This document shows, piece after piece, positions 27,622 to 37,905 of a stretch of DNA of 64,000 nt. The stretch comes from Leptospira langatensis. GTDB taxonomy: Bacteria > Spirochaetota > Leptospiria > Leptospirales > Leptospiraceae. Under the pieces are notes generated by a model. It saw only the letters and a program-made list of their open reading frames with translations. It made no database searches and was not told where the DNA came from. The stretch covers positions 434,001 to 498,000 of the forward strand of contig NZ_RQER01000001.1 of NCBI RefSeq assembly GCF_004770615.1. Direction: 5' to 3'. The translations under genes and the position numbers were made by a program. Every line of letters begins with the position of its first letter. Within the stretch, counting starts at the first letter, position 1.

Positions 27622-29700
27622 ATGAGCATTCGACTTCGGATTTCTCTTTATATTTCCGTTATTCTATTCGTTGCGTTTGCGATACTCGCGACTTACAACT
27701 CTTACTCCGCTTACCAAAATCTAAGGGAAGAGGTGGAGCAAAGCTCGGATGTAACTGCAGAGAGATGGAGTTATGAGGTCATGGAGCAGTTGAACACTCT
27801 CATGGGGCTGATCCGAGGCGTTCGTTTTCCTTTGCTGTATGCTGCACCTCCTAGGGAACAAGTCATCCAAACTCTAAAAGAAGTACTGAAACGAAATGAG
27901 GATTATTTCGGGATGTGGCTTTGCTATGAGCCGAACGCGTATGACGGAAAGGATTTCTTATATAGAAACGCTCCCGGTCACGATGGAACTGGTCGTTTTA
28001 TTCCTTATGTCAATCGGGCCAAGGCAGTCGACAAGATCGATCTGGAACCTGTGAAAGATTATGAGAACACGGACGGCTCCGGAGATTTCTATCAAGTCGC
28101 TAAGAAGACTGACAAGCCTACGGTTGTTGGTCCGTTTAGTTATACTGTGAACAATAAGCCGGTCCAAATGATCTCGCTTGTTGTGCCGATCAGTATGCCT
28201 GGACATTTTTATGGCGCCGCTGGAATGGATCTAGACCTTCAATTCTTACAGGAGAAGCTAGGAAATAAGAAGCCCTTCCGGGGCAAAGGATTCATTGCGC
28301 TCATTTCGCCTGTAGGTGTGTATGCGGTGAACGGAGAAAACTCCGACTTACTGGGTAAGAAGATCCAGAGCGCTGAAGAGTTAAAGATGTATTTGGAGAA
28401 CGTGGAGAAGGGAAAAAGATTTACCTTTGAAGAAGGCGGTCATACCGGCTATTATTTCCCTTTTCATATCGGAAAGGATCCCAAGCACTGGTCGCTCTTG
28501 GTTAGTATTCCAAATTCGGTATATTATGAAAGCATTGGAGAGATTATTTTCGAGACGGCGCTTTCCACATTGATCATACTGTTGGTCGTCCTAGTCGCTT
28601 TGAACCTGATCTTTAAACAATTGGTAAGTACCGAACTCTTGAAGGCGATCGGTTTCTCGGATGAGATCGCAAAAGGAAATCTAGTCGTCGTAAACGATTA
28701 TCCTAGGCAGGACGAGATCGGGACATTGTTCACTTCTATGAACCAGATGAGAGAGAATCTCTTGAATGTGGTTCGAGAGATGAGGACTTCTTCCCAGAAG
28801 TTACAATCCAAATCGGAGGAGATGTCCACATCCTCCCGTAATTTTTCGGATATCGCGCAAGCGCAGGCATCTGCGGCAGAGGAATCTTCCGCTGCGGTGG
28901 AGGAACTTGCTTCGTCCGCCCAGAATGTGGGGAAATCCATGGAGAGGGCAGTCGAGAATACCAAGGAGATCGATGGGAACTCGATGCGATTGAAGGAGCA
29001 GATCGCAAGTATAGACGGAGAGATGCAAGGCCTAGTTCATCTTGCTTCTGAATCCAAAAAGCAGGCAGTGACTGGAGAGAATGCGATGATCGCTTCTACA
29101 ACCGCTATGGGAGAGATCGGAGAAAGCGCCTCTAGAATTACGGAAATCTTATCGATCATTACAGAGATCTCGGAAAAAACGAATCTTCTCGCGCTGAACG
29201 CCGCGATAGAAGCGGCTCGTGCCGGCGAGGCAGGAAAAGGTTTTGCAGTGGTCGCAGAAGAGATCGGAAAGCTTGCTTCTCAGACTTCGGCCAGCGTACA
29301 GGAGATCGGTGAACTGGTGGACTCCACGAATGATGCCGTGACGAACGGGAACGCGAAAGTAGAAGAAGCCTCTCAGATCCTGAAGCGCCTAAAGGGAAGC
29401 GTAAACGAATTCGAGACTTCCGCCAATAAAGTGCTCGGTTCCGTCAAGACCCAGGAGTCGAATACGAACCAGATCCAAAAGAGTTCCAATACACTCATGA
29501 ACTTCAGTATCCAGATCGAAGAAGCTGTGAATGAACAGAAGAATGCAACCACAGAGATCACTAAGACCATCATCAGTATCTCGGAAGGGACCCAGGAGAT
29601 CGCAAGCGGTGCAGACGACCTAACTTCATTCTCGGAAGAAGTGAAGATGCAAGCGGAACAGTTAGCAAAACTGATCGAGAGATTTCGAGTCGAGGAGTAG
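27622..29700 (+). CDS. Methyl-accepting chemotaxis protein, tandem paralogue
   Basis: This 692-residue receptor is collinear with its upstream neighbour: TM1, dCache-like domain ([33 protein letters not shown]), TM2, HAMP and signalling domain with the same [18 protein letters not shown] tip. The signalling halves are more similar than the ligand domains, so the pair probably senses different but related ligands. It follows by six bases and is likely co-transcribed. A strong terminator comes 71 bases after its stop. No C-terminal pentapeptide is present. Confidence 0.95.
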   Translation: MSIRLRISLYISVILFVAFAILATYNSYSAYQNLREEVEQSSDVTAERWSYEVMEQLNTLMGLIRGVRFPLLYAAPPREQVIQTLKEVLKRNEDYFGMWLCYEPNAYDGKDFLYRNAPGHDGTGRFIPYVNRAKAVDKIDLEPVKDYENTDGSGDFYQVAKKTDKPTVVGPFSYTVNNKPVQMISLVVPISMPGHFYGAAGMDLDLQFLQEKLGNKKPFRGKGFIALISPVGVYAVNGENSDLLGKKIQSAEELKMYLENVEKGKRFTFEEGGHTGYYFPFHIGKDPKHWSLLVSIPNSVYYESIGEIIFETALSTLIILLVVLVALNLIFKQLVSTELLKAIGFSDEIAKGNLVVVNDYPRQDEIGTLFTSMNQMRENLLNVVREMRTSSQKLQSKSEEMSTSSRNFSDIAQAQASAAEESSAAVEELASSAQNVGKSMERAVENTKEIDGNSMRLKEQIASIDGEMQGLVHLASESKKQAVTGENAMIASTTAMGEIGESASRITEILSIITEISEKTNLLALNAAIEAARAGEAGKGFAVVAEEIGKLASQTSASVQEIGELVDSTNDAVTNGNAKVEEASQILKRLKGSVNEFETSANKVLGSVKTQESNTNQIQKSSNTLMNFSIQIEEAVNEQKNATTEITKTIISISEGTQEIASGADDLTSFSEEVKMQAEQLAKLIERFRVEE

Positions 29701-29771
29701 GGTGGCCCCCACCCTCATCGGGTGGTGGAGGTGGGTCGCCTAGTGGGAAAAGCCTGCGTTTCCTCTATCAT

Positions 29772-29811
29772 AAAATCCTGATCTTTGCAAACGAAAAAAG
29801 ATCAGGATTTT
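29772..29811. terminator. Bidirectional terminator between chemoreceptor and hemW
   Basis: A perfect 15-bp stem (AAAATCCTGATCTTT with AAAGATCAGGATTTT) surrounds a ten-base loop. A/T-rich arms at both ends allow termination of the rightward chemoreceptor transcript and the leftward-facing convergent hemW transcript. Confidence 0.9.
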
Positions 29812-29849
29812 CATGTGGGAACTATCGTGAAATTTCGAATTTAGATTCC

Positions 29850-31013
29850 TTATTCCGTTTGAGCTAAGTCCAAAATCTCCGAATCCAAAAACAGGACCGC
29901 CTCCTTATTCCATTGGAAAATATTCCCATCCAGGGAACATTTCCCTTCGGAGGCCTTTACTTTAAGTTTACATAATATTCTATCTTTCTGATCCGGAATT
30001 AGATCTAAAAACCCACTCAGATCTACTGGCATAAAGATCCTGAATAGAGAAACTAAAAGCTCTTCAAATATATCTGGCTTTTCGTAAGGATCATATTGGA
30101 TTTTCCTTAAATAGGTATTCGTATTCCGAGGATTGGAGTATCTTCCGCTAGGTAGGAAGCCGTGAGCTCCAGGGCCGATACCTAAATAATATTCGTATGT
30201 CCAATACTTCATATTGTGTCTGGAATAAAGTCCCGGTTTGGAATAATTCGAGACCTCGTATTGCAAGAAACCACGATCGGCCAGAAAATCAGGAAGATGC
30301 ATTAGGATATTTTCCTGGACTTCTTCCGTAGGAGGAGGCACGGTCCCTGCAGAAACCTTTCTACTATATTCCGTTCCTTTTTCTACAGTGAGAGCATAAA
30401 TACTGATATGGGAAACACCTGCTTTCAGAACCTCTTCGGCATCGGAATAAAACTCCTCTTCGGTTTGCTTCGGAACGCCGAACATCAGGTCCGCACCGAA
30501 ATTTTGGATGGGAGAAGAAGTTAGAGCCTCCAGGATCCTAGGGTAGGTCTCCGGATCATAGTATCGATCCAGGAATTTAAGATTCTTAGGCAAGAAGGAC
30601 TGGATCCCCACATGTATCCGATTGACGCCGGCATCGTGCAGTCCTCTCAAATATTCCGGACTAATATCCTCCGGATTGCATTCCAGGGTAATTTCCGAAT
30701 TTTCCGAAAGTTGAATATTCTCTTTTAGGAATTTTATAAAATCTGCATATCTTTCCGGAGAGGCTTTGGAAGGAGTCCCTCCACCAAAAAAGACAGTGTC
30801 GAAGGTCATGTTTTTGTGATCGGGAAATTTTCCTATTCTTGTAAGGAATTCTTCCTTATACTTTGCAAATAATTCTCCTTCTAAAGGAGAAGGGGCCAAG
30901 CCTATCCCTTCGGAAAAGAAATCGCAATAGCTGCATTTATGAACGCAGAAAGGATAGTGTACATAGATTCCCGGTCGGTTGATCTTTCGAATGGCCGGGA
31001 ATCCCGTTTCCAA
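29850..31013 (-). CDS. hemW: Radical SAM haem chaperone HemW
   Basis: This 387-residue radical-SAM protein has YVHYPFCVHKCSYCDFF with iron-sulfur cysteines 23, 27 and 30. The fourth cysteine of true HemN (CxxxCxxCxC) is missing, which favours HemW, a haem-binding protein that inserts haem into respiratory enzymes, over oxygen-independent coproporphyrinogen oxidase. FFGGGTPS and IHVGIQSF are the SAM-binding strands. The start is TTG 31013, adjoining the stop of the upstream glycosidase gene, so the two are co-transcribed. Confidence 0.92.
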   Translation of the reverse strand: METGFPAIRKINRPGIYVHYPFCVHKCSYCDFFSEGIGLAPSPLEGELFAKYKEEFLTRIGKFPDHKNMTFDTVFFGGGTPSKASPERYADFIKFLKENIQLSENSEITLECNPEDISPEYLRGLHDAGVNRIHVGIQSFLPKNLKFLDRYYDPETYPRILEALTSSPIQNFGADLMFGVPKQTEEEFYSDAEEVLKAGVSHISIYALTVEKGTEYSRKVSAGTVPPPTEEVQENILMHLPDFLADRGFLQYEVSNYSKPGLYSRHNMKYWTYEYYLGIGPGAHGFLPSGRYSNPRNTNTYLRKIQYDPYEKPDIFEELLVSLFRIFMPVDLSGFLDLIPDQKDRILCKLKVKASEGKCSLDGNIFQWNKEAVLFLDSEILDLAQTE

Positions 31014-32789
31014 TTAAGGATCTACCTTCGCCGTTTCTTGTTCCGTTTCCGTAGCCGAGGATTTTTTGCTGGGCTTCAAGATCAGGTCCACCACGGGGAT
31101 TTCTTCCTTTCTCTCCAACACGGAATATAATAATGCCTTTTTAGATTCGGGTGTCGGGGAGAAGGAGAATAGGATCTTCAGATTTGGGGTCTCCGGCAAT
31201 TCCAAGAAAGGAGTCCCATAATGAAGAAGTACGAATTCCAAATTCGGATACCTCTTCGCTAAGGAAGAGGCAAGATCCAATTCGAGTTGGGTAAAGGAAG
31301 TCAGAACGACTCTTTTTCCTTCCTTCTTCTCTAGTTTCTTTTTTAAACTAGCGAGATCCAGATTCGTTAAAGAACGCGATTTGAGATCGGAAGAAAAGTC
31401 CTCGCCCTTTAGAGCAAACAAGGTGTCGGAAGAAGAGATCTTTTCAGGAGAAAATCCTTTCGGGAAAGAGACGATGGACTTTCTGCTTACATCCCTGTTT
31501 AAGAATTCCGAATTGTATTCGGAGAAGGAGAGATCTCTCTTCTTCTCTTGTTCGATGAAATGGTTTTGCAACGTTTCGGAGAATCCTTTCGGGAAGATGG
31601 AGGAAGCCTTTCCCTTTTTTTCCTCTTTGGAAAATTCCCAGACGATCCCGTACTTAAGTTTATGTAGGATCTGGCGTTTGACTGCTTCTTTTAGAACGTC
31701 CTTTCCTTCTCTAATTAAGGAACCTTTATTATAAGCCTTTAATATTTGATCTCTCATGGCTTCGGTAGTCTTACCCCAGCTTGTCATGAGAATGATATCG
31801 GCTCCCGCAAGAAGAGCTAGGACGCCTGGATCTTCTTTTTGGTAATGCTCGTCGATCGCATCCATTTCCATTGCGTCTGTGATGATCAACCCTTTGTACT
31901 GAAAGTCTTTTCTCAGTACATCTTGCAGGATCTTAGAAGAAAGAGTGGCAGGAAAATTAGGATCGATCTTAGGATATACGATATGCGCGCTCATCACCGC
32001 GTCCGCTCCGTTTTCGATTGCGGTCTTAAATGGGATGAGTTCGAACGCTTTCAATTCATCTAATGTTTTTTCTATTTTAGGGAGTCCTAAATGACTGTCC
32101 ACATTTGTGTCCCCATGCCCTGGGAAATGTTTGATAACAGGAATGGAACCGCCGGATCTAGCTCCTTCTTCGAAAGCGATCCCCGCTTTTAAGACTGTTT
32201 CTAGATTGCTTCCTAAGGATCTGGTGTTGATCACTGGATTGAACGGATTATTGTTGATATCTAGATCGGGAGCGAATAGGAAATTCAAGCCAAGCTTTCT
32301 GAGTTGGTAAGAGGTTACGAAACCAACTTTCTTTGCTAGATCCGCATCTTTGGTCTGGCCTAAGGCCATGGCTCCCGGAAATTGTGTGACCCCGTCTTTG
32401 ACCCGGATCACTCTTCCTCCTTCTTGGTCGACAGAGATGAGAAGAGGAAGTCCTGTGTTTTCCAATGCGCTTGTCTGCAGAGCCGAATTCAAAGTCTTGA
32501 TCTCTGACTGAGAACCTAGGTTTCTCCCGAATAGGATGACTCCACCCGGTTTGATGGTCTCGATCTCTTTCTTAGCGATCGGATCCAAGGTAGTCGCAGG
32601 AATGGCGACATGGATGACCTGTCCTACTAATTCTTCCGGACTCAGTTTCCCGGTAATCTCCTCGGCTTGACGCAACATTCCGTCTTGGATTTCCTGGGCT
32701 TGTAGTTCGCTTCTATATTGGCTTATCCAATGGAAGAGAAAGAAAACGAGTACGGCAATGAGGCCGGTCAGTAAGATACGCTTGAGCAT
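31014..32789 (-). CDS. nagZ: Glycoside hydrolase family 3, N-acetylhexosaminidase
   Basis: This 591-residue enzyme of the NagZ type removes N-acetylglucosamine from peptidoglycan fragments or similar glycans. The N-terminal hydrophobic helix ([16 protein letters not shown]) anchors or exports it, unlike cytoplasmic E. coli NagZ, so it likely acts in the periplasm. The GH3 signature [18 protein letters not shown] provides the catalytic His/Asp, and [13 protein letters not shown] contains the family nucleophile Asp. A C-terminal half of about 200 residues follows and ends in a charged tail. It is twice the length of small NagZ proteins. Followed directly by hemW. Confidence 0.88.
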   Translation of the reverse strand: MLKRILLTGLIAVLVFFLFHWISQYRSELQAQEIQDGMLRQAEEITGKLSPEELVGQVIHVAIPATTLDPIAKKEIETIKPGGVILFGRNLGSQSEIKTLNSALQTSALENTGLPLLISVDQEGGRVIRVKDGVTQFPGAMALGQTKDADLAKKVGFVTSYQLRKLGLNFLFAPDLDINNNPFNPVINTRSLGSNLETVLKAGIAFEEGARSGGSIPVIKHFPGHGDTNVDSHLGLPKIEKTLDELKAFELIPFKTAIENGADAVMSAHIVYPKIDPNFPATLSSKILQDVLRKDFQYKGLIITDAMEMDAIDEHYQKEDPGVLALLAGADIILMTSWGKTTEAMRDQILKAYNKGSLIREGKDVLKEAVKRQILHKLKYGIVWEFSKEEKKGKASSIFPKGFSETLQNHFIEQEKKRDLSFSEYNSEFLNRDVSRKSIVSFPKGFSPEKISSSDTLFALKGEDFSSDLKSRSLTNLDLASLKKKLEKKEGKRVVLTSFTQLELDLASSLAKRYPNLEFVLLHYGTPFLELPETPNLKILFSFSPTPESKKALLYSVLERKEEIPVVDLILKPSKKSSATETEQETAKVDP

Positions 32790-32891
32790 ACATACTAGAT
32801 CCTAGTCGTGTGCGGTTTCGTAAAGCAGAACTTACTCTTGGATTTTCGGGACCGATCCGCAAGTAAGAAGGTCCGATAGATAGGAGAAGCA

Positions 32892-33572
32892 ATGAGCCGT
32901 TCGTTAGTATTCCATTCAATTTGTGTTTTGTTATGTGTATTTTTCCTGAGCGAATGCAAACAAGAGTCGTCCGAAAAAGATGGGGGAGTATCGCCTAAAT
33001 TGGAACAGAAAACTTCCGGCAAACGGATCTTATTCTTCGGAGATAGTTTGACTGCGGGTTATGGATTGAACGGGCCCGAGGAATCCTTCGTTCACTTGGT
33101 CTTCGTCGAATTGAAAAAGAAGTATCCGGACCTGGAATATGTGAATGCCGGGGTCAGCGGCGACACCACTTCCGGAGGCCTCGCTCGTTTGGATTGGGTC
33201 TTACATTCTAAATTCGATGTATTCGTTTTGGAGTTAGGGGCAAACGATTCTCTGAGAGGTGTTTCTCCTAAAACCACGGAATCCAATTTAAGAGAGATCA
33301 TTCGCAAGACTCGGGAGAAATTCCCCTCTATTAAGATTTTATTAATTGGAATGAGAACCCTCCCGAATATGGGACCTCAATACACCAAGGAATTTGCGGC
33401 AGTCTTTCCTAAGGTTGCCAAAGAAGAAAAGGTGACCCTTATGCCTTTTCTGTTAGAGGGAGTTGCCGGAAACCGGAGCCTGAACCAGAACGATGGGATC
33501 CATCCTACTGCCGAAGGTCATAAGATCCTAGCGAAAGACGTATTACCATACGTAGCTAAGCTATTGAAATAG
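32892..33572 (+). CDS. SGNH/GDSL esterase lipoprotein
   Basis: This 226-residue hydrolase has a lipoprotein signal ([10 protein letters not shown], Cys at about residue 20). The GDSL blocks are complete: [11 protein letters not shown] (Ser nucleophile), [11 protein letters not shown] (Gly), [11 protein letters not shown] (Asn) and [10 protein letters not shown] (Asp/His). It resembles TesA-type arylesterase/lysophospholipase. An envelope-anchored esterase acting on lysophospholipids or acylated metabolites is the best guess. It is divergent from the GH3 gene. Confidence 0.93.
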   Translation: MSRSLVFHSICVLLCVFFLSECKQESSEKDGGVSPKLEQKTSGKRILFFGDSLTAGYGLNGPEESFVHLVFVELKKKYPDLEYVNAGVSGDTTSGGLARLDWVLHSKFDVFVLELGANDSLRGVSPKTTESNLREIIRKTREKFPSIKILLIGMRTLPNMGPQYTKEFAAVFPKVAKEEKVTLMPFLLEGVAGNRSLNQNDGIHPTAEGHKILAKDVLPYVAKLLK

Positions 33573-33665
33573 ACCTTTGAACAACAAATAGAAAATAGTA
33601 AGAACTGTTTCCATTTCAAATCATTATTTGTGGGAATGTTCGCAATTTACGTTAATCCGATTGTA

Positions 33666-33677
33666 GCGTACGTACGC
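33666..33677. promoter_or_regulatory. 12-bp perfect palindrome upstream of an orphan gene
   Basis: GCGTACGTACGC lies 43 bases before the start at 33720. It could be a regulator site; no T-run suggests termination. Confidence 0.4.
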
Positions 33678-33719
33678 AGTGTTTCATTTCATTTTGCTAC
33701 TTGAGATACTTTTGGTCTG

Positions 33720-34646
33720 ATGAAAAAAGGATATGAATTCTTAATACCTCTCTCCGGTCTAGAGGAACACGAAAGAAAGGAGAAAATGTCCGAGTTTATT
33801 CTGCTCGGATATGATATATCTCCGATCGTTAAACCTGCAGATTGGGGCTTTATCGTGAATCTTTTTGACGATGATCCGAATTACAAAACTAAACTTGCAT
33901 ATTTATTCGATCAAAGAGAGATTAATGGACCAAATCCTATAGTAGAATATTCAAAAAATGAAATGGAGAATGCGGATTTTTTCCTTGTGCGCCTTTTTCC
34001 TTCTTTGAGATCGGATTGGCCGATCCCACATCCGGATTATGACTACTGGTGGGATCAGCTTCTGCATTACAATCGGAAGCTTCTGGGATTGAAAAACTTA
34101 CCGGAAAAAAGAATGAACTACGATAAGATCTTTTATGATCAGGGATTGCAAAACGAAGAGAACGCTTTTCAATTGCTTCAGGTCACGGATCTTTCGGTAA
34201 ATAAGGTTTCTAAAAAATTAAAGGGAATTTTTGGTTTAAGCCAAGGTAATGTTGCGAAGCATATTCTCGCAAATCGGGATCTGTATGAGAAACATATAAA
34301 GCCTTTAGGTATCGGATCTCGTCCGATTCTGGACAGAAAGCGACAGAAAAAAATCGAACATGCGGTTCAGCTTGTACCTCAGGAAATTTCTCAGAAACGT
34401 TTAGAAAGTGGTTTCGAGTTTAAGGTTTTCGGTAAAAATAAGGTCTATATTCAACACCCGCATATTCCGTTTTCTGGATATTCAAGAGAGATCGGCCTGG
34501 ATTATTTCGAGACTTCCGAACTGTTCGAAGATCGGATCTATGGAGTTTCGTATCGTTTACCGGTTATTTCCAGAAAACTCTATGATATCTTGCTTTCATA
34601 TGAAAGTGGCGGAAATATATCTTATATTCCATTCTTACAAAGCTAA
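33720..34646 (+). CDS. Hypothetical protein of unknown family
   Basis: This 308-residue soluble protein has no signal peptide or membrane helix. The N-terminal half contains aromatic/acidic stretches (KPADWGFIVNLFDDD, HPDYDYWWDQLLHYN). A middle helical part (VNKVSKKLKGIFGLSQGNVAKHI) vaguely resembles an HTH segment, and the C-terminal half is beta-rich (VFGKNKVYIQHPHI). I do not recognise it. It stands alone between a GDSL esterase and the molybdoenzyme, with a palindrome upstream. ATG 33720 follows a TTTTGGTCTG region with no strong ribosome site. Confidence 0.6.
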   Translation: MKKGYEFLIPLSGLEEHERKEKMSEFILLGYDISPIVKPADWGFIVNLFDDDPNYKTKLAYLFDQREINGPNPIVEYSKNEMENADFFLVRLFPSLRSDWPIPHPDYDYWWDQLLHYNRKLLGLKNLPEKRMNYDKIFYDQGLQNEENAFQLLQVTDLSVNKVSKKLKGIFGLSQGNVAKHILANRDLYEKHIKPLGIGSRPILDRKRQKKIEHAVQLVPQEISQKRLESGFEFKVFGKNKVYIQHPHIPFSGYSREIGLDYFETSELFEDRIYGVSYRLPVISRKLYDILLSYESGGNISYIPFLQS

Positions 34647-34749
34647 TAATTAGTTCGGATATCAAATTAGATATTCGGAGTTTTTTCGGAAATGCTTGCT
34701 TTGGGATCCCAAATCGAGGATAACAATCCCTCGAAGGGAAGAGGCAATC

Positions 34750-36906
34750 ATGGTCCGACAACATTATCGATCCTGTACTTTATGCGAGGCTATGTGTGGT
34801 CTCCGGATGGAGATTGAGGATGATACGATCGTCGCAGTTCGAGGCGATAAGGATGATGCGTTTAGCCGAGGTCATTTATGCGCCAAGGGACCGGAGCTCA
34901 AGAATCTTTATGAGGATCCGGATCGATTAAGGTACCCTCTAAAGAGAACTGCAAATGGTTGGGAGCAGGTGGATTGGGTATCCGCCCTAAGCGATATCGC
35001 TAAGAGACTCGTGGAGATCCAAGGGAAATACGGAAACGATTCCGTGGCAGTATACAGCGGAAATCCTAGCGTTCATAATTATGGATCCATGCTCTTCGGG
35101 CAAAGATTCATAGGCCGCCTAAGAACTAAGAATAATTACTCGGCCACTTCCGTGGACCAACTTCCTCATCAATTGCTGTCCTATTGGATGTTCGGGCACC
35201 AACTCATGGTCCCGATCCCTGACATAGATAGAACGAATTTCTTTTTGATCCTGGGGGGGAACCCATTCGCATCTAACGGAAGTCTGATGACGGTTCCCGA
35301 TGTGAAGAAGAGACTGAAAGAGATCCAAGAGAGAGGAGGAAAATACGTAGTCGTCGATCCTCGTAAAACGGAAACGGCAGTGCATGCGGACGAACACCAT
35401 TTTATCCGTCCCGGCACAGATGCGTTCTTCCTATTTTCCATTATAGATATCTTATTTAAGAAAAAATTAACAAATCCGTCCCCATTCGTAAATGAGGAGG
35501 ATCTGCGCGAGTTGGAAACGTTTGCCTCCAAATATCCTGCGAAAGAGACACAAAAACTTACCGGGATCCCGGCCGAGACCACCGAAAGGATCGCATTAGA
35601 ATTTGCGAATGCGAAAGGAGCGGTTTGTTACGGAAGAGTAGGCGTATCCACTCAAGCTTTCGGAGCGCTCTGCCAATGGCTGATCAATTCCATTAATGTG
35701 ATCACAGGGAATATGGACTCTATAGGAGGAGCGATGTTCACTCTTCCTGCGGTAGATATGATCGATCCGAAAGGAGTCATGAAAAGTTCTCCCGGAAGTT
35801 TTCACCATTACGGATCACGCGTTCGGAACCTACCCGAGTTTAACGAAGAACTTCCTGTTGCGGCTCTCGCAGAAGAGATCTTAACCCCTGGAGAAGGTCA
35901 GGTAAAAGCATTCGTGAGTTCGGCAGGAAATCCTGTGCTATCTACTCCGAATGGAGCCCAATTAGAAAAGGCGCTTTCCGGTTTGGAATTTATGGTGAGC
36001 GTCGATTTTTATCTGAACGAGACGACCAAACATGCTCATTATATTCTTCCTCCTAGCTCTGCTTTGGAGCACGATCATTACGATCTAGTATTTAATATTT
36101 TTGCAGTCCGAAATACTGCAAGATACAATCAGCCTGCCTTCGAGCCGCAAGAGGGAATGCTCCATGACTGGGAGATCTTTTCCGATCTTACAAAACGTAT
36201 CGAGTTATTGAAATCCGGAAAACCTCTGCCAAGCGAACTCATTCGCACAAAGATCACTCCATCCGCCATTTTGGACCATGCATTGAAGTCCGGACCGTAC
36301 GGAGAAAAGTCCGGATCGTCCATCGAGATGAGCCTGGAATTATTGAAGAACAGTCCTCATGGAGTGGATCTAGGAGCATTGAAGCCTTGCTTTCCGAATC
36401 GACTCTGGACGGAAGATAAGAAGATCCGACTTACCCCGAAAGAAGTGGTCGGAGATCTAGATCGATTATGGAAGCATCGAGAAAAGTTACTCGCAGAAGC
36501 GGACCCTCGGGATAATTTCCTTTTGATCGGCAGAAGACATTTACGAAACAATAATTCATGGATGCATAATCTTCCTAAGCTTATGACAGGAAAAGATAGA
36601 TGCACGATCATGATCCATCCCGAAGACGCAAGTATCTTAGGAATTGGAGAAGAAGAACTCGTGGTCATAGAATCTAGAGTAGGTAGGATACAACTTCCTG
36701 CAGAACTCACGGATGAGATGATGAGGGGAGTGGTCAGTATTCCTCACGGATTCGGTCACGGAAAAGAAGGAACTTCCATGAACGTAGCTGCAAAGTTTGC
36801 CGGCTCTAGTATCAACGATCTTACGGATGACCAGGCCTTGGACGAACTTTCTGGAAATGCCGCATTCAGCGGTATCCCGGTCTCCGTAAGAAAAAAGACC
36901 GCCTAA
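34750..36906 (+). CDS. Molybdopterin-dependent oxidoreductase
   Basis: This 718-residue enzyme is of the formate dehydrogenase/nitrate reductase superfamily. An N-terminal [4Fe-4S] motif uses Cys9, Cys12, Cys16 and Cys44 (CTLCEAMCG...GHLCAKG). The bis-MGD-binding domains include NYSATSVDQLP, LILGGNPFASNGS and the C-terminal NNNSWMHNLP/GFGHGKEG region. The residue at the usual molybdenum-ligand position is not an obvious Sec/Cys, so the substrate is uncertain. No twin-arginine signal is present, so it is cytoplasmic. AAGGGAAGAGG just upstream of ATG 34750 supports this start. The Mo-cofactor genes three kilobases downstream fit its needs. The 3' end overlaps the convergent VOC gene by four bases. 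Confidence 0.92.
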   Translation: MVRQHYRSCTLCEAMCGLRMEIEDDTIVAVRGDKDDAFSRGHLCAKGPELKNLYEDPDRLRYPLKRTANGWEQVDWVSALSDIAKRLVEIQGKYGNDSVAVYSGNPSVHNYGSMLFGQRFIGRLRTKNNYSATSVDQLPHQLLSYWMFGHQLMVPIPDIDRTNFFLILGGNPFASNGSLMTVPDVKKRLKEIQERGGKYVVVDPRKTETAVHADEHHFIRPGTDAFFLFSIIDILFKKKLTNPSPFVNEEDLRELETFASKYPAKETQKLTGIPAETTERIALEFANAKGAVCYGRVGVSTQAFGALCQWLINSINVITGNMDSIGGAMFTLPAVDMIDPKGVMKSSPGSFHHYGSRVRNLPEFNEELPVAALAEEILTPGEGQVKAFVSSAGNPVLSTPNGAQLEKALSGLEFMVSVDFYLNETTKHAHYILPPSSALEHDHYDLVFNIFAVRNTARYNQPAFEPQEGMLHDWEIFSDLTKRIELLKSGKPLPSELIRTKITPSAILDHALKSGPYGEKSGSSIEMSLELLKNSPHGVDLGALKPCFPNRLWTEDKKIRLTPKEVVGDLDRLWKHREKLLAEADPRDNFLLIGRRHLRNNNSWMHNLPKLMTGKDRCTIMIHPEDASILGIGEEELVVIESRVGRIQLPAELTDEMMRGVVSIPHGFGHGKEGTSMNVAAKFAGSSINDLTDDQALDELSGNAAFSGIPVSVRKKTA

Positions 36907-37358
36907 GATTCGTAAGCCTTTTTTAGAGCCGCAATGTCTATCTTGCTCATTTGCATCATAGACTGCATTACCTTTTGGGCCTTGGTCCTATCTTTGTCCC
37001 TTAGGAGTTCCCCAAGGATGCGGGGAATGATCTGCCAGGATAATCCGAATTTGTCCTTTAACCATCCGCATTGGGATTTTTCTCCTCCTGCGGAAAGCTT
37101 TTCCCAATATTCGTCGACCTCTTCTTGGGTGCTACAGCTTACGAAAATAGAGACTGCTTCCGAGAATTTGAAATGAGGTCCTCCGTTTAACGCATAGAAT
37201 TCCTGTCCTTCTATTTGAAAGGTGGCGGAGAAGATCCCGGAATTTTCTCCCATGCGGGTGATCTCGCTCACTTTCATATCCTTGAAAATGGAAGAATAAA
37301 AATCCACTACCTCTTGTAGATCATTATTGTAACATAAGAACGGGGTGATTTTCGACAT
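36903..37358 (-). CDS. VOC-fold PhnB-like protein
   Basis: This 151-residue protein has the PhnB/3-demethylubiquinone methyltransferase-like VOC fold, with paired betaalphabetabetabeta modules: ITPFLCYNNDLQEVVDFYSSIF, FALNGGPHFKFSEAVS and CGWLKDKFGLSWQIIP. Members are usually small-molecule-binding or resistance-related proteins; enzymatic activity is unproven. It has its own promoter region with an ArsR-like palindrome 27-46 bases upstream. The 3' end overlaps the molybdoenzyme gene tail-to-tail. Confidence 0.9.
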   Translation of the reverse strand: MSKITPFLCYNNDLQEVVDFYSSIFKDMKVSEITRMGENSGIFSATFQIEGQEFYALNGGPHFKFSEAVSIFVSCSTQEEVDEYWEKLSAGGEKSQCGWLKDKFGLSWQIIPRILGELLRDKDRTKAQKVMQSMMQMSKIDIAALKKAYES

Positions 37359-37384
37359 GACAACCTCAGGATCAGTAAATTTTT

Positions 37385-37404
37385 ATATAACCAATAGGTT
37401 ATAT
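37385..37404. promoter_or_regulatory. Operator-like inverted repeat before the VOC gene
   Basis: A perfect ATATAACC-AATA-GGTTATAT repeat lies just upstream of the VOC start. Its form is like binding sites of ArsR-type repressors that often control VOC or AHSA1 genes. No such repressor gene is in the window. Confidence 0.6.
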
Positions 37405-37513
37405 TTTGAGGAAGAGCAAGTCTTTTTTAGATTTGAGCGCTCGTTGAGCGGAATTTTTATAAAGGATCGATCCGCATTTTAGATCGGACTTTTCCGCGTG
37501 GATGATCCAGGCC

Positions 37514-37867
37514 CTATCTATCGTCCCTTCCCATGATCATTCTGACTTCTACGCTGTTACCTTCTCCCTGTAGGATGGGGCATTTTTTCGCAATGGAAAC
37601 CGCTTCCGCAAAATCCATTGCTTGTACAAAGATATAGCCTGCCAGTGATTCCTTATCGCTTACATAGGGCCCGTTTTCGATCTTCGAATTGGACCGAAGC
37701 ACCTTTCCTTCGACGGAAAGACCGATCCCTCCCTTGAATTGGCCCTTTGCCACGATCTCTTCGATCCAACGATCGTACTCTTTCATATATTCCTGCATTT
37801 GCTCGGGAGAAGGCTGGGCCTCTTCGCTTAAAAGATCCAGGCGCATGAGGATGGCGAATTCTTCCAT
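37514..37867 (-). CDS. YCII-related (DGPF) protein
   Basis: This 117-residue YCII-domain protein has the family outline: FAILMRLDLLSEEAQPSPEQMQEYMKEYDRWIEE, GGIGLSVEGKVL, NGPYVSDKESLAGYIFVQAMDFAEAVSIAKKCP and VEVRMIM. The DGPF motif is degraded to NGPY. YCII proteins associate with ECF42-type sigma factors, and such a sigma factor is encoded at 53729-54997, so the two may share a regulon by inference. GGAGT supports ATG 37867. It follows the moeB-like gene by 38 bases and may be co-transcribed with it. Confidence 0.88.
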   Translation of the reverse strand: MEEFAILMRLDLLSEEAQPSPEQMQEYMKEYDRWIEEIVAKGQFKGGIGLSVEGKVLRSNSKIENGPYVSDKESLAGYIFVQAMDFAEAVSIAKKCPILQGEGNSVEVRMIMGRDDR

Positions 37868-37905
37868 ATAGTGTTACTCCTTAATGCAATATTACAATCT
37901 AAGTC

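Noticed and set aside
29701..29740. GC-rich palindromic patch after the second chemoreceptor as a regulatory RNA
   Set aside because: Short overlapping GGTGG/CCACC words can pair in several ways, but nothing indicates a defined structure; the real terminator follows at 29772.
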